64,000 nucleotides of DNA from Aplidium turbinatum (GCA_918807975.1 OU964929.1:16261197-16325196), one strand, 5' to 3'. Counted from the stretch's first letter, positions 35,201-46,580 are shown. Made by a program: numbers and translations. Notes: generated by a model not told the origin, from the letters alone.

Positions 35201-37068
35201 GTATTCTAAGGACTGCTCTCCATCCAGCGGTACCTAATGGATGGAATAATTCCCTGGCAACAATTGGAAACTTCACTCTGTCAATCTCAGCAACTGGCCC
35301 TGCGTCAAAAGCCTCTACAAGTATGCGAAACTACCACCAATAACCTATCAAGGCTTTGTTAGTCCGTGGATAAAGATTCAAAACCAACCATTTATCCACA
35401 GACGCTTTTTGTGAGATACTTTATCTACTGGTTGTGGTCGCATAATATATATGTAAAGACTCTTTAATGTGCAACTTCCATCAAGTTTGGTTGTATCGGG
35501 ATGCTTGGTGCTTAGACAATGAAAGCCTGTCTTATGGGGCGCCTACCCTGCAGGCATTATCTTTCATTGCTAAAGCAACTATCGCCGTTAAAGATTTCAC
35601 GTGTGGTCGATGTCTCAAGAACTAGTTAGAAACTAGCTAAACGCTCGGCATGACTTCACTATTATATCACGGTAATGCGACAGCGATAGGGACTGAGCAA
35701 AAACCTAATACTGGAGTTTAATAGTGTTAAACTGCTAAATATTAATTTGTTGGTTGATGTATTTAACAGCTTGCATTTTACGACCAAATCAAAGAAATAT
35801 TGCTGAGGTCATCGTGGTTCGAGGACACAATTAAGACACATTTCTTAGCTAGTTTCCTTGCTGTAAGTACCCGCTTCTCTTTATGTCTTTCTGTCACGAT
35901 TTGCCTTACAATTTTGACCGCACCAGACAATCTTAAAGGTACCGGTAACGTGTAAACTCATTATTCGATTTGATTGGAACTTCTATGGTTCATGCATTTT
36001 GTTTTAAATGCCGTGAAAAGTCATTGAAAATCATGGGTCGGTCTAACGCATGTTTGAACCCACTCCGTGTTTCTTTGATTAAAATACACTTCTGAATTTG
36101 CAGATGTAAAGTGCGTTTGCGTTTTGTGCCCAGACGTGTCGTAACTGGCCTCTAATCTAGGTTTAAACATGTTGTACACATGGGTGGTTTCCAAGCATTG
36201 ATGCAGGCTTGCTTTTGGTAGTGATGCTGTAGTTTTAAATAGGATTTCTTCACTTCGTGCCGCATCTTGCTCAGTAGAGAATCTTTTGATATCTTCTAAC
36301 GAATTCCTTATGCCTAACAGGGTGGTGTTGCTACAGCAATGACACAGCCTGTCGATGTGATGAAAACGCGACTTATGAATGCCAAACCTGGAGAATACAA
36401 GGTAATATTAATGAGATACTGTACTTTGAAGTTTTCAAGAAAATCACACGTTATTGCAACGTTTGTGGACATTGTAAAGCCTATTCCGTAGTTCTGAGGT
36501 GGTTTTAGCGAGCTCACCGCTACTTGTTGAGATTTTCTATATATTTTAAGTTCTGTTCTTCCAAGTCGTTTTACTTTTTAGAGCACTTGGCATTGCGTCA
36601 TTGCTTCAGCAAAGCAGGGACCTCTCAGCTTTTTCAAAGTAAGTTTTTTTTTTGTTACTTGATGTTTTGCAGTAGTGCTGTGTTTGAGTATGTTATTTTT
36701 ACGAAAGTATTTTAAAAGTTATTATCAAATCAACACACTACTGAGCTTGTAGTTTTGTTTGCAACATTGTGTTTTTTTCTTTGCAGCAGGTGATTTTCGT
36801 ACTCCGTCAATCTCTGATGTACGATAATACCGATTTCCAATTTATTTTAGTGTCGATTGATTGTCAATACGGGTGCTTTCAACTCTTCTGCTCTGGAGAT
36901 CTATGTCATTATCATTATTTTTTTCACAACGTGCTACATGAATAAAAATGATATGTGCATTTCTTTCAGGGATTTACTCCTGCGTTTGTAAGGCTTGGAC
37001 CGCAGACGATTTTAACCTGGGTTTTTAAAGAACAGTTACGGCTTAAGTTTGGGAGAAACCCTGCTTAG
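29233..37068 (+). CDS. SLC25A10: mitochondrial dicarboxylate carrier, nine coding exons
   Basis: Exchanges malate/succinate for phosphate or sulfur anions across the inner mitochondrial membrane (family knowledge). Coding exons: 29233-29331, 31827-31946, 33580-33688, 34132-34222, 34816-34930, 35770-35862, 36321-36401, 36582-36638, 36970-37068. All have GT donors and AG acceptors with matching phases. The 287-aa product equals the length of the human protein. The three carrier signatures are visible: HPLDLLK (27-33), TPCDMVNVRMQND (118-130) and QPVDVMKTRLMN (218-229), the middle one carrying N in place of the usual basic residue, as in vertebrate orthologues. Other conserved blocks are MLASAGG, HVFDGLYQVATKEG, THFLASFLAGG and AKQGPLSFFK. 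The start is the ATG of MTADPTKKISLWYHGG; no cleavable presequence is expected. Exon 5 has a poor pyrimidine tract before its acceptor. Introns 1, 2, 4 and 5 contain mobile elements. Confidence 0.96.
31158..31389. mobile_element. periodic foldback element, CGGTGAGTCCGATT family, 232 bp
   Basis: The left arm has four units of about 15 bp (ATTCGGTGAGTCCG) and the right arm the inverted units (CGGACTCACCGAAT). The core contains telomere-like CCCTTACCCCTAACCCTAAA and an A-run. Exact flanking duplication GTAGTTTAC (31149-31157 and 31390-31398). It is inserted inside the Penelope-like element. Relatives are at 61499-61640 and from 63847 to the window end. Confidence 0.75.
31565..31604 (+). ncRNA. 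hammerhead ribozyme motif of the Penelope-like element
   Basis: CTGATGA (31569-31575) is followed by a stem II GACAC/GTGTC with loop ATGTAC, then GAAA (31593-31596) and CGTTT. This is the canonical hammerhead catalytic core. Self-cleavage is a family expectation and was not tested; the flanking stems I and III are short here. Confidence 0.7.
32270..33456 (+). mobile_element. hAT transposon remnant in carrier intron 2, 1187 bp
   Basis: Ends CAGTAGCGTATTTAGGG and CTAAATACGCCACTG are inverted, with an exact 8-bp duplication GTTGTACC (32262-32269 and 33457-33464). The plus strand keeps transposase pieces: an acidic helical segment (DCTIDEIFDFYQEMLDVEPS, then WLAVSVDKRP) near 32560-32700, and a C-terminus (RTTKTMTEPRLDGLAQMYLN, then VIDIFAKRSHRIKL) near 32860-32990. 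The segment between them is out of frame. This resembles the ZMYM1-like/Charlie-type hAT branch. Inactive. Confidence 0.85.
34374..34465. repeat. hairpin MITE, CAGCAAAATC family (carrier intron 4)
   Basis: TATCCAGACAACAAAATCC at the left; GTTTTTGGTCTGGGTA at the right. The centre has TTGATTCAACGACTGCAAGC then GTTGAATTTATGTAAAAATG, an inverted pair. It pairs almost over its full length. Confidence 0.7.
34714..34782. repeat. hairpin MITE, diverged copy (carrier intron 4)
   Basis: Contains GACGTCTGCAGACGTTGAAT followed by CAATATGAAAACAACTGATT, the family centre and right half. The outer ends are degraded. Confidence 0.55.
35103..35390 (+). mobile_element. tRNA-derived SINE, copy 2 (carrier intron 5)
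   Basis: GCCCCGACAGCTCAGTTGG head, GGTTCGACTCTCGGGGTG B-box region, the same body as the copy at 22516, and the end GATTCAAAACCAACCA. Same orientation as the host gene. No clear target duplication. Confidence 0.85.
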
Positions 37069-37688
37069 TTTAAACAAATGAATTGCGAAATCTGTCAACT
37101 TCACGAAAGGTGGTTCATTCAAAACCCACCCTTGTCCACGTCAGTGTTTCCTCAAAATTACTTTGCCATGACTTCACTGGAAGATTTGCTTCGAATATTG
37201 ACATTGGCAGAAAAGAGACCTGTTTGGCGTTCACGGCTTGTATTCTGCTTTGTTCAAGTCGGTCAATCTGCAAAATGCCGCTTTACTCATAGTAAGTGAT
37301 ATATATCACACTTGGTCTAGAACTCTTGGTTGCGACACACAGAGATGAAGTTAATGGTGCGAATGATTAGATCGTTCAAAATGGGACTTTTTCGATGAGA
37401 TGCTCTCAAAAATTAAATGGTTTTATTACACCGAGAAGCAAACAGTGATAGAGACATGTTTTTCAAAATATTTTTCTATTTTTTTTCATTTTTATTATAG
37501 AAAACGAGTTATTTTCGGTTTTGATTAAGTTATAAAATATTTTACCACCGTTTAAAACCGAGAGCTGTTTTAAATTCTGGCTGGTGCTGCTTTGGAAAAG
37601 CTGATGTTTCCACAAGATTGATAACGAGATCCAGGTTCTCACTTTTTGTCGTTTTTGGTTAACTATATATGTTACCAAATGTCGTTTT
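37069..37688. other. probable 3' untranslated region and downstream flank of the carrier
   Basis: Follows the TAG stop of the carrier. An ATTAAA at about 37412-37417 could be a polyadenylation signal, but nothing confirms it. No other gene seen. Confidence 0.3.
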
Positions 37689-37757
37689 CCAGGCTGGAAC
37701 TCAGTCGTTTTTTACATTAATTCAATATCTACAGACGTCTGATCTCCTGTCTGGGTT
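37689..37757. repeat. hairpin MITE, CAGCAAAATC family, diverged copy
   Basis: Has CAGTCGTTTTTTACATTAAT, TCAATATCTACAGACGTCTG and an end CTGTCTGGGTT. The left end is weak. Confidence 0.5.
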
Positions 37758-38346
37758 GGTTTTGTCTTTGACCAAGAGATGTTGCATTGATCACAAGTCA
37801 TAGACCTAGTTTTTTATGCGGCTTCATTTGTTGGGACAGCATTCTTTTCAGCAAATGTTTCCACTGCTTCAAACGATCAACTCAATATTTAATGAGAACA
37901 GTGACATTGGAAAAAGCCTCATCACAAAAGAACCACATGGCCGATGAAAAAAAAAGCTATTTTCATAGTCGTCTAAAAATAGCAAAGTTAACCGTAAGTT
38001 TGTCTTAAACAGTGCTGACGCGATTTTTCAATGCAGTCAGGGCATGTCCGACCGCCGAAGCTCAATCAAACTTCTTTTGTTGGTACATCTTGACCTTCTC
38101 TCTAAATAAACAGAAGAATGTTTGAGTGCACACTGCACACTACATGTAAAATACTGGTATACATGAAAATAAGGTTTTCGCAAAGACAAGTGTGTGCTTT
38201 ATCCATTTTATGGCATGAAATCGCTTTTTGCTGCATTACTTAGACTTTGGTCTTGCACCAATGTTTTAATGTGGGCAATGGTGCAAGTGATGGTTTTTGC
38301 AACGTAACGCTTTTAATGTACACAGTCAGTGAGGCATACCTTCGTG

Positions 38347-38710
38347 CAGGGCTGTAGAGTCGAAGGGATTTTGGCGTGTCCTGATTCTAAGTCGTTAAAA
38401 AAGGCCTACTCCAGCTTGATACAAAACGATGAACAATAAAGTTTTTGTTGACTATGTTTTTTCAAAACATCGATCCTTGTTCTCCGTAATGCGCTCTAAT
38501 ACTTTACTAGAAAATAGAAGTGTTTATTTTTGTCAGTTTTTTGTGAAAAATTATTGTTTCAACTTCAGTGAAATTAAATTTTGAAAAGAATGAAAAAGAT
38601 CAAAAATTTAAAAAAAATCTGGCAACATTGAAATCGAAGTCGGTCTGTTATAAACGGAGGAGTTTCGGAGTCGTACAATGTCACATTTTTCGCCCGACTC
38701 CACAGCCCTG
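38347..38710. mobile_element. hAT-like MITE, 364 bp
   Basis: CAGGGCTGTAGAGTCG and CGACTCCACAGCCCTG are inverted ends. The 8-bp flanks (CCTTCGTG and TTTCTGTG) match only in part, so the duplication is decayed or absent. No coding capacity. Confidence 0.6.
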
Positions 38711-39076
38711 TTTCTGTGTCTATTCATGCAAACGGCTTTTTCGTTCTTGTTTTAGTATTGTCAAAATCGTTGCTACTGTATGAGCATGACAGTTTTTTGT
38801 CTTCAATCTTTTGGCTAATTCTGACATGTTGCTACTCCACTGTGTTACCTATCCAGCAAAAGTGCCATTCTTCTTTATCTTTGCAAACATCAACGTGTTT
38901 TCGCAATGACGCGGCCATCCTACAATTGTTGCAATGATTTTCTATTCTGTGTCAATTCCACCAACTCCACACCCGGCCACTGAATTGGTGATGAACTGAT
39001 TTGAAGGCTGGTTATCAAATACCATGCATTGCAAAGTTACGTTTTTCGTATTGTCATCTGTTTTGTGGTATACTAC

Positions 39077-39168
39077 TATCCGAGACAGCAAAGCAACCGT
39101 TTTTCACAACGTCTGCAGACGTTGAATCAATGTAAAAATACGATTGCTTTGTTGTCTGGTCTGGGATA
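39077..39168. repeat. hairpin MITE, CAGCAAAATC family, well-kept copy
   Basis: TATCCGAGACAGCAAAGCAA at the left and TTGCTTTGTTGTCTGG plus TCTGGGATA at the right are inverted. The centre AACGTCTGCAGACGTT is a perfect palindrome, followed by GAATCAATGTAAAAATACGA. Confidence 0.75.
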
Positions 39169-39399
39169 CCCTTTCTCGGCAATATTTAGATTTGCGCATC
39201 TCAAGTTTGTTTGGCCATTTCCAACATTTTTTTTTCCATTGAACAAACCGTATTGCAGTTGTCCACGTTTAATGTCATATTCTTCACTGCGGTAAAGTTG
39301 CTGCTGAATATCCATCCCTTTTGGCATTTAACTTTTTCCCGTTTGTCAGCTGTTTGCATTTTCAATGTAGATGCCGTAGGTTCGACGGTCAACATGTTT

Positions 39400-39447
39400 T
39401 CCAGACACCAAAATCAGCCATTTTACATTGATTCAACATCTAGGTTA
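39400..39447. repeat. hairpin MITE, half copy
   Basis: CCAGACACCAAAATCAGCCA, then TTTTACATTGATTCAACATC: the left half of the family only. Confidence 0.55.
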
Positions 39448-39612
39448 CGCTGGATTCTCTTCTGACGCGGTAGAATTTATTTTCCATATCTGCAGACAGG
39501 TAAAATTAATTTGTCAGTAAATCAAACTAAGAATTTAATTGCTGCAGCTTGCTCTGGTGTGACATGCATTTGCCAATTAATCAATAATATTGACAGTCAT
39601 GGTAGTGTCATT

Positions 39613-39700
39613 TCAGACAGCAAATCAATCGTTTTTTTTACATTGATTCATCGCCAGACGTTGATTCGATGTAAAAAAACGACTGATTTTCTGTTTGGTC
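39613..39700. repeat. hairpin MITE, CAGCAAAATC family
   Basis: TCAGACAGCAAATCAATCG at the left and CGACTGATTTTCTGTTTGG at the right are inverted around TTACATTGATTCATCGCCAG and ACGTTGATTCGATGTAAAA. Confidence 0.7.
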
Positions 39701-42235
39701 GTAGTGTAGAATAGCATTCTACTGCAATTGCTACTTTACTGTTATGTACTTGCGGAGAGAGCTTTCTTTCGCTTTTATTATGTTTGTAGATGGTTATTAT
39801 AGCACAGAGTGGTAAAAACAAGTGTGAACACTATTCAGTTGTTCACTTAGAGTCTTAGACAATACATAAAAAAAACTTTTGCAATTATAGTTACTCATTT
39901 CAACAAAAAAACATTAAATCCAATTGTAACTTCGTTTGCACGTGGAGGAGTTGATCTTGCTTCTAACGTAGTTCAGCAAACAATGTCATTTTTCACTGAA
40001 TTCCATTCAAGTGTTTATTGCAACCAGGGATTGAATCCCTGGTTGCAACCACTCGCGAAAACGTTTTAAGGGATGTCTGTTTGTTTTTGACAAACGTTTT
40101 CAACTTTGCTTTTCGGCTACTCCCCCGAAGCCTTAACGTGAATCATCTTGACATTGATGGTTGGTTAGAAGCAAACTTGTTGACAGTTTTAATGTTAAAT
40201 ATGCAATATCATACATCAACATGAGGTCAGAGAGATATTCACCCATTTTGGGTTTGCTAGACTGTTTCGTTTGTAAGTTACTAACTTGCTTTGTACTTTA
40301 ACGGCACTAACGGTTGTTGACAGTTTGCAACTTGAGAATGAAGTGCTCCCAGCCGCATGATTGTTTTTAGAGGTGCCGAGTCAATGCCGCCATCAAAATT
40401 AGAAATCACTTCTGAAGCTTTTTAAGTAAATTTTATATCGTTGAAATAGAGGTTTCATTAAGAAACTGATTTCAAAACATGACGAAGGAATTTTGGTCGA
40501 AACAAAAATTCACTTTGTTCTGGCAGAAAAAATTCTGGTTTACACGCTCATAAACCCCAATAGCTATGATAGTAAATCAATCAAGCTCAAAAGCTTTGGT
40601 GTTCTTGTGCGTCTCGAGCTCGTAGTAACTAAATTACTTAGGAATTATACATCAAAACAAAATCTTGTTTGTGCTAACGATTTTTGTTTGGGACAGCTTT
40701 TAAAATTAAACAATGTTTGAAAAAGGAATTTTTGAGCATTTTGTTTGCTGCAAAATTTCTTCGTTTCGTTTCGAATTAAGTTTTTCAACGAAGTATTTTG
40801 TTCTTTCGTTTCGAAATTAATGCAATTTTGTTTGGTGCCAACTCAAAGCGCACAAGATTCTCCGCACGGAAGAAATCACATTACAATTTGAACTACGTGG
40901 CATTAAAATTTAAATCGTATCTTCGAAGAATCACCAAAGACCACACCTACTACTGTTCAGACTAATCAGTGCGTAGAACAATCATTTTTGAATTTTTTTT
41001 GTTTTTTAATTATTTTTCTGTTGAAAACATCTTTGTTTACTTAAGATGTAGATATTAACGACCTGTTTTAGCCTGATGCTGCGAGTTCTCTGTGGTAATA
41101 GCGAATTGCACTAGCTTTCAGAACAGTTCCCTAGTCATGTGCTATGACGAAAGTTGTTGAAGTCAGTGAATCGTTCTTTAATGCGGCTCTTTTGTTTGGC
41201 TTGAGGCTGCTGGCTGTTGAGTTTCTGTGTTGCTAGGCCTTATTGCTGAGAACCTTGGTTGAATCAGTTTTCTATGCATTTCTTGCATATGATCTTGTAG
41301 ACACAGTTCTTGGTGGTAGCCTACACATCTCGTTGTTCCGTAGTGGGCAGTTTTGTAACTGGCAAGGTTCAGACTTTTGTGTTTTTTTTATGGTTAAAAA
41401 AACAACAAACCCGTGACACGTCTTCTGACTGATGTGTTTTTTAAGTTAAACAAAAATTCATGTTTGCAACATGCTGAAGTTGTGCACTATCGCCGTAACA
41501 TACTATGCCCCATAGACAATCGTAAGGCTTTTGTATAAAAGGTTTTATGGCGTTTGGAAAACCCAAGCCATGAAATCACGCAAATTTGTGTTAAGTGTGG
41601 CACCGTAGCCTAAAAGTGTTTACAGTGCAAATTTACAGAATTTTCTTATAGATGTTTCATTGGAAAATAATGCGTATTAGCACTATTATTGTAAAACCGT
41701 ATTCATTTTGTTCGAATTACCTGAGTTTCCGATTCTATATTTAGAAATGAACTTTTACAACATTGAATTGCTTTTTAGCTAAAAAATGACTGATTGTAAT
41801 GATTTTGATTGCAGTGTGTTTTGCATTCTATGCTTTGCCCGAGTTACGCCCTCCAATAAAGAATATTGCAAGTGCAAAAGATAAATTCACATTCATTTAC
41901 TGTTTGCAACTAGCCTACATGCATTTAGATTAGAATATGCCCAATTAAAGTCTTCCACCGTCTGTTAGTGATCGAAACGTTTGATACAGCCGGCGTAAAG
42001 CGAGCAAAAGTTGTCTTCAAACAGGCTGCTTTGCCTCACAGTTTTTTATAATATGAAAACGTACATGAAGTTTTAGTCAATCTCACTCGGTTGTTCTAGT
42101 TTAGACCTCGGTTGGTTAATGACTAGATTTGTTAAATATTCAGATTAGTTTTATTAGCTACTGGCCGAAAAACGTCATTCAAAAACAAAATCGGAATTTC
42201 GTCAACTGTTGGCCTAGTAGGCTACATAATCAATC
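39701..42235. other. non-coding, one perfect palindrome
   Basis: GCAACCAGGGATTGAATCCCTGGTTGC at 40019-40045 reads almost identically on both strands. Otherwise there is no supportable gene, element end or RNA. Confidence 0.4.
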
Positions 42236-42341
42236 AATCAAATCAAATATAGTAATAACTATATTTGATTTAATTCGCTCTGCTTTGCCTTTTTGCTTGG
42301 CATTGAGCACTTTTTGTAGTATTAATAGTTTTCATTGTTTT
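42236..42341. repeat. half of a hairpin MITE, second copy of the 52755-53150 family
   Basis: AATCAAATATAGTAATAACT, then TCGCTCTGCTTTGCCTTTTT and TAGTATTAATAGTTTTCATT match 53028-53130 closely. The inverted left arm is missing here. Confidence 0.75.
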
Positions 42342-42997
42342 AATCAACCAATCATGTAGGCCTATTTAGTAGCCAACTACAAACTAATTTAAAGAATGAA
42401 GTGGCCAACAATAGAAATAAATGGAGGAGTCACTGCAGACAACTGGTCGACTTCTTGTGTTTCCGGCCGATGACCAGGCTCATTTGAAACCAGAAAGTAT
42501 AATAGTGCAGCCTACACATAACGAAATAGGCGGGACGGCTTGCTTTAACCTACTATTTGTTCTTGCGATGTTGACAGCTAGAGGGTTACAGCGAAAATAG
42601 GCAGATCAGCAAAGATTTTCTTCGCTTTTGCATAAACGGGTTCTCATTAAATAAATTCCTAAATTCTGTCTGCTAGAACAGGGGCCCCAAAATACCAGGT
42701 CGGGCGAACACACGTCCAAAACGGCCGTCAAGAATTCGAGTTGGTTCAAAGTAGGCTATGTCCTTAGCCATAGACAGGGCCGGATTTAGCAGTAGGCAGT
42801 TGCCTAGGGCGGCAAAATATACGAATATATTACATTGATAACACTGCACGTGAATATAATAATTCACAACAGATATATAGGAAAAAACAGAGAGAGACTG
42901 TTCACCAGGCATTTTATAATAAAAGTAATTTGCGTTCTTCTGGTGACTATTTACTAGGTTACCTCCTGATGTTAAAGATGATAACTAGCTTTTGTAT

Positions 42998-43042
42998 TTC
43001 CGACGTTTCGTCAGTCAGCACGACTGACTTTATCAAGGTGGA
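42998..43042 (-). ncRNA. degenerate hammerhead ribozyme-like motif
   Basis: Minus strand: TTGATAA in place of CTGATGA, stem II GTCAGTC/GACTGAC with loop GTGCT, then GAAAC. Two core positions differ from the consensus, so it is probably inactive. Likely the end of a Penelope-like element inserted in the surrounding hAT. Confidence 0.5.
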
Positions 43043-43592
43043 ATATATAGGAATTAATAAATATGTTATCACATCACACACATTCATAAACAGTGCAGCA
43101 AGTCACGTATGGCAAGTCATCGCCCCTAGAGTACTTCACGCTTGATTGGTTTTCAACAATATGTGCTGCTTACTGCTTAGCGCTTCTTTTATTTATCTGT
43201 CTCGCTTAGTATGGAGGGCTAGGCTTTGTCTGCAATTTTTATTAATCTTTGTTCGGTTTGTTTCACTGTTAGTAAATTTAAAGGAGCCTAGAAAAAATGC
43301 TTTTAGTCAATGTTAGGTTGATGGAAAAGTTGCAGGCTATTTTGTGTACTTGCCTTGATGCTTAAAGTAGGCTATGTAAACAATGAATGATCTCACATTT
43401 TTGAGCATTAACTCATCTTTACTTGTTTCTACAGACTTTGAAGAAATTATTGATTTGTTTGCAAGAGAAAAAGCCCGCCGGAAGCGATTTTAAACAATTA
43501 GTTCATTATACAATGACATTCATTGATGTAGCCTATTCAAATAAACAGTGTAAATAACTTTTTTGTAAGGAATTCAAAATTTAAATCGTAGC

Positions 43593-44072
43593 CATAGGCA
43601 TAGCCAGGGGGGGGGCGAAAGGGGCCATGGCCCCCCCCAAATTTTCCAAGTTTGGATTTTTGTGTAGTTATTGAGTTTTTGTGTAGCTGAGTTTTTGGTG
43701 TTCTCTAATTTTAGCTGCAGTGTTTGCCCGTTGGTGTGTAAGAGCTACCTTTAATAAGTTAATAGCTGTTTATCTGCTAATAAATTTCATACAAATATTA
43801 CCCTAAAAGTGTTTCTAGAAAGCGCTATAATCCATTATTTGAGTGTAATTTTTCAAAAATTTTCCGGGGGAGCATGCCCCCGGACCCCCCTAGATTACGC
43901 GTGCCTTCGGCACGCTCTAACCCCCCACCACTTTCATTGCTTCCCTTGCTCAACCCACCAGGATACGCCACTGCACATCAAGTGGCGATGGCTTAAATCA
44001 AACACTTTGTTGTTCTCTTCAGATCATCAAATATTTGGCCCCCCCCCAATTTTTTTCCTGGCTACGCCACTG
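43593..44072. mobile_element. hAT-like element nested in a hAT, 480 bp
   Basis: Left CATAGGCATAGCCAGG and right CCTGGCTACGCCACTG are inverted (CAGTGGCGTAGCCAGG type), with an exact 8-bp duplication ATCGTAGC (43585-43592 and 44073-44080). G-run/C-run rich ends (GGGGGGGGGCGAAAGGGGCC at the left, CCCCCCCCCAATTTTTTTCC at the right). No transposase. Confidence 0.85.
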
Positions 44073-44165
44073 ATCGTAGCGCACCATTGAAAAATTTTTT
44101 TGGGGGAAGCACTTTTCGTATCTACCTAGGGCAGCGCTTAGGCTAAATCCGGCCCTGGCCATAGA

Positions 44166-45054
44166 ATAAATTGATTACAATGGAAGCAATTGCAGCCATG
44201 CACAAAATACGTAGCCTATAAATTAATATTAGCCTACCTTTTACTTGGTGTTGTTTATCTGTCGAAACAGTAACGGATTCTGGTAGGGGCACTTGGAAAC
44301 GTAGGCTACTTCTCTCAACATCGAAAAAAAACGCGTAAATTTTCTATGTTTTAGCAAAATTTTCTACTTGTTATGCTCGCTTAATTCCATGTTATGAACC
44401 GAACCGGTGGAATTGGGAACGCATGGTTTCAGTTCAGCAGTGAACTTACAAAATAGTAAGTTGGGACTATAGGCTACCATGGCCTAATTGTGAAGTTTTA
44501 AGGGTCCTTTAAAAACCATGCTACTGTAGGCTAGGCTACTAATGAAGTATTCCCAAGCAGTGGCTCCGAGAGGGGGGGGAAGTCGGGCCAGTTTCCCCCC
44601 TAGCAAAACATTGTAAAGGAAAAACGAGTAGTTTTTTGTTTTTGCACTTTTGAGGGGGGCCCATTTTTAGTACTAAAGTAAAAAATGAAGTGCGTAGTTC
44701 CAAGTAGCCTATTTCTCAATCATTGTAAATGTCACTCTCGATGCTTCTCATCAAGAACAAATCATTTTCGTGTTAAGGTAGGCGATATTGAACAGCTTCT
44801 AGACGTAGAATCTGAAGCTAAAATGATTTCTGTATCACTGAACGGTTTCGATTGTATTGATAGTTTCAACTTGAAAAGTAGTGCTGTTTTAGCTTAGCGG
44901 GAACTATTTTGTTTGACAACTGAACCTTAACTTCAAAATCTGCGTTGGCCAGGCATAGGAAGTTGTATTCAACATAAGTTATCTGTTAAAGTTAAAGGTA
45001 TCAGTCCAAGCACGATTAAAGAAAGTAAATCCTGTATATTTTTTGTTTATGGAT
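44166..45054. other. non-coding, possible hAT left end at 44564
   Basis: CAGTGGCTCCGAGAGGGGGG near 44564 looks like a hAT left end, but no right end or target duplication was found. Nothing else recognised. Confidence 0.35.
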
Positions 45055-45470
45055 CATCATCATCATCAGTCATCATCTCCGCCTGCAGCAGAATGCGCAT
45101 TAACATGAGTTATTTGCTTCCAAGAGTGGCGATTTTGAGCCAGCTCGTCCAGTGTCGTCAAGTTGAGTCCGGTCCAAGATTGGATGTTGTCTTGCCATCG
45201 TTTTGGTTGTCTGCCACGTTTTCTTTTTTCTTCTACTTTTCCTTCTGTGCAAACTTTGCTGGTTCCGAATTGTGATCTGTTAGTGTGGCCGAACAGTTTT
45301 AAACCTTTTGATTTTATTATTGCTGCAATAGGATGTAGTTTTGTCATAGTTAAAAGATCTTCTGTTTTCTTGTGGTCAAGTAGCCTTTTGGTGGTCATGC
45401 TTCTCATGATGTGGTTTTGGAAGGTAGTGAGTTTTTTCTTTATGGATGTTGTTGCTTAGGCTAAATCTAG
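45055..45470 (-). mobile_element. 5'-truncated LINE 3' end
   Basis: The minus strand encodes about 113 residues with LLTMTKLHPIAAIIKSKGLK, LFGHTNRS, KRKRGRQPKRWQDNIQSWTG and LAQNRHSWKQITHV. The R..LF.GH..R....(G)R+RGRQ..RW.D.+..W.G motif is the C-terminal end of animal LINE reverse transcriptase proteins. The 3' end carries a GATGATGATGAT repeat. It resembles the end of the larger copy at 62478-63415 (KRKRGRPRRTWKQQVKDE), though from a different family. Clade not resolved. Confidence 0.7.
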
Positions 45471-46572
45471 TTGGAATTCATAATGTTGTCTACAGACAGC
45501 GTTGTTCAAATGTCTGATCATTTTTGGCATCTTTAATAATTGATTATCTGTAAGCTTGTGGCATCTTTAAAGAAGTTATAGCCCAGTCAGAGGAAAAATT
45601 CTGAAAAATCTAAAGAAAGCTGTCCTATCATCTTGCAAAGAAAATTGACTTCGAGAGGGTAATCAAGGCGTGGTGCAGTCAAACCCAATGTTGTACATTA
45701 CCCTTTTGCAATTGAAGCTCTAAAGACGTTTCTTAAATGCATCAAGTTGGAACCAACAAGAGCTTGATCGGAAGCTGAGTCAATGCTAAAGTAGCCTACA
45801 ACTAGCAGTTTTAAATTTGTGACTGCTTTGCATTATGTGGATTACCGTCCTAAACAAGATTCACTGATGAATTTAATGAAATTAAAGGAAGATGTAATCT
45901 AAGTAAGAGAAAGCTGAGAAGAGTAGGCTACTACTCGCAAGCTAAAGTTGCAGTGGCAATTATAAATTTAAAAGAAAATGGTTTTCTTTTCCTGAGGACA
46001 GAACGCTTTGATAACTCCACTTAACTAGCTGAATCATTCGAAGGAAATGTATTCTACCGTACATTGCAAAGGATTCGATAGTTGTTGGAATTGACAAATG
46101 TATCAACAAACTCAAACATATCGTCGATGAGTTTGAAGTTCCATGAAAATTTCATCGTATGTCTGTTGTGCAGTTGCGGGCATGTAGGACAAATTTAAAT
46201 CATTTTGTAGGCTACTACAACAATGATATTTTTCAAGACATTTTGGATGAGTTGGTACTTTTGACAAAAAGCCACACAGCAAACTTCAGCTGCAAACCAG
46301 AACGAACCACCCCATATTTCGAAAGGTTTTTCCAAATAGTTTTGTTATGATTTTTTTTTGTGTTCCAGTAGCTACCTTCAACGGTTGCGCTTTGAGAACG
46401 TGGTTTTAGCAATTACTGAAATTTGTAAAGATTTGTTTGCGCTCCAGTAGGCCTATGACTCAAAACCGATTGAAAAGCCTAACTATAGCCTACATATTCA
46501 GACGTCGCGAAATTTTATCATTTGATGCTGTGATCCGTAACTTTGCATTGCAAAAAGTCCCAGAAAGGGTTG
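45471..46572. other. non-coding, possible decayed coding remnant
   Basis: Short readable pieces occur on the plus strand (ALHYVDYRPKQDSLMNLMKL near 45820-45880; ELVLLTKSHTANFSCKP near 46250), but no family was recognised and no splice sites join them convincingly. They may be an old transposase remnant. Confidence 0.25.
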
Positions 46573-46580
46573 AATTAAAT

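Larger units (their letters stand above)
42775..44157 (+). mobile_element. hAT transposon remnant with nested elements, 1383 bp
   Basis: Ends CAGGGCCGGATTTAGC and GCTAAATCCGGCCCTG are exact inverted repeats, with an exact 8-bp duplication GCCATAGA (42767-42774 and 44158-44165). At 43434-43492, after TTTCTACAG, the sequence reads DFEEIIDLFAREKARRKRF and then a stop, the usual C-terminal tail of a hAT transposase, possibly its last exon. A hammerhead-bearing fragment (42998-43042) and another element (43593-44072) are nested inside. Same family as the 87-bp MITE at 17227. Confidence 0.85.
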
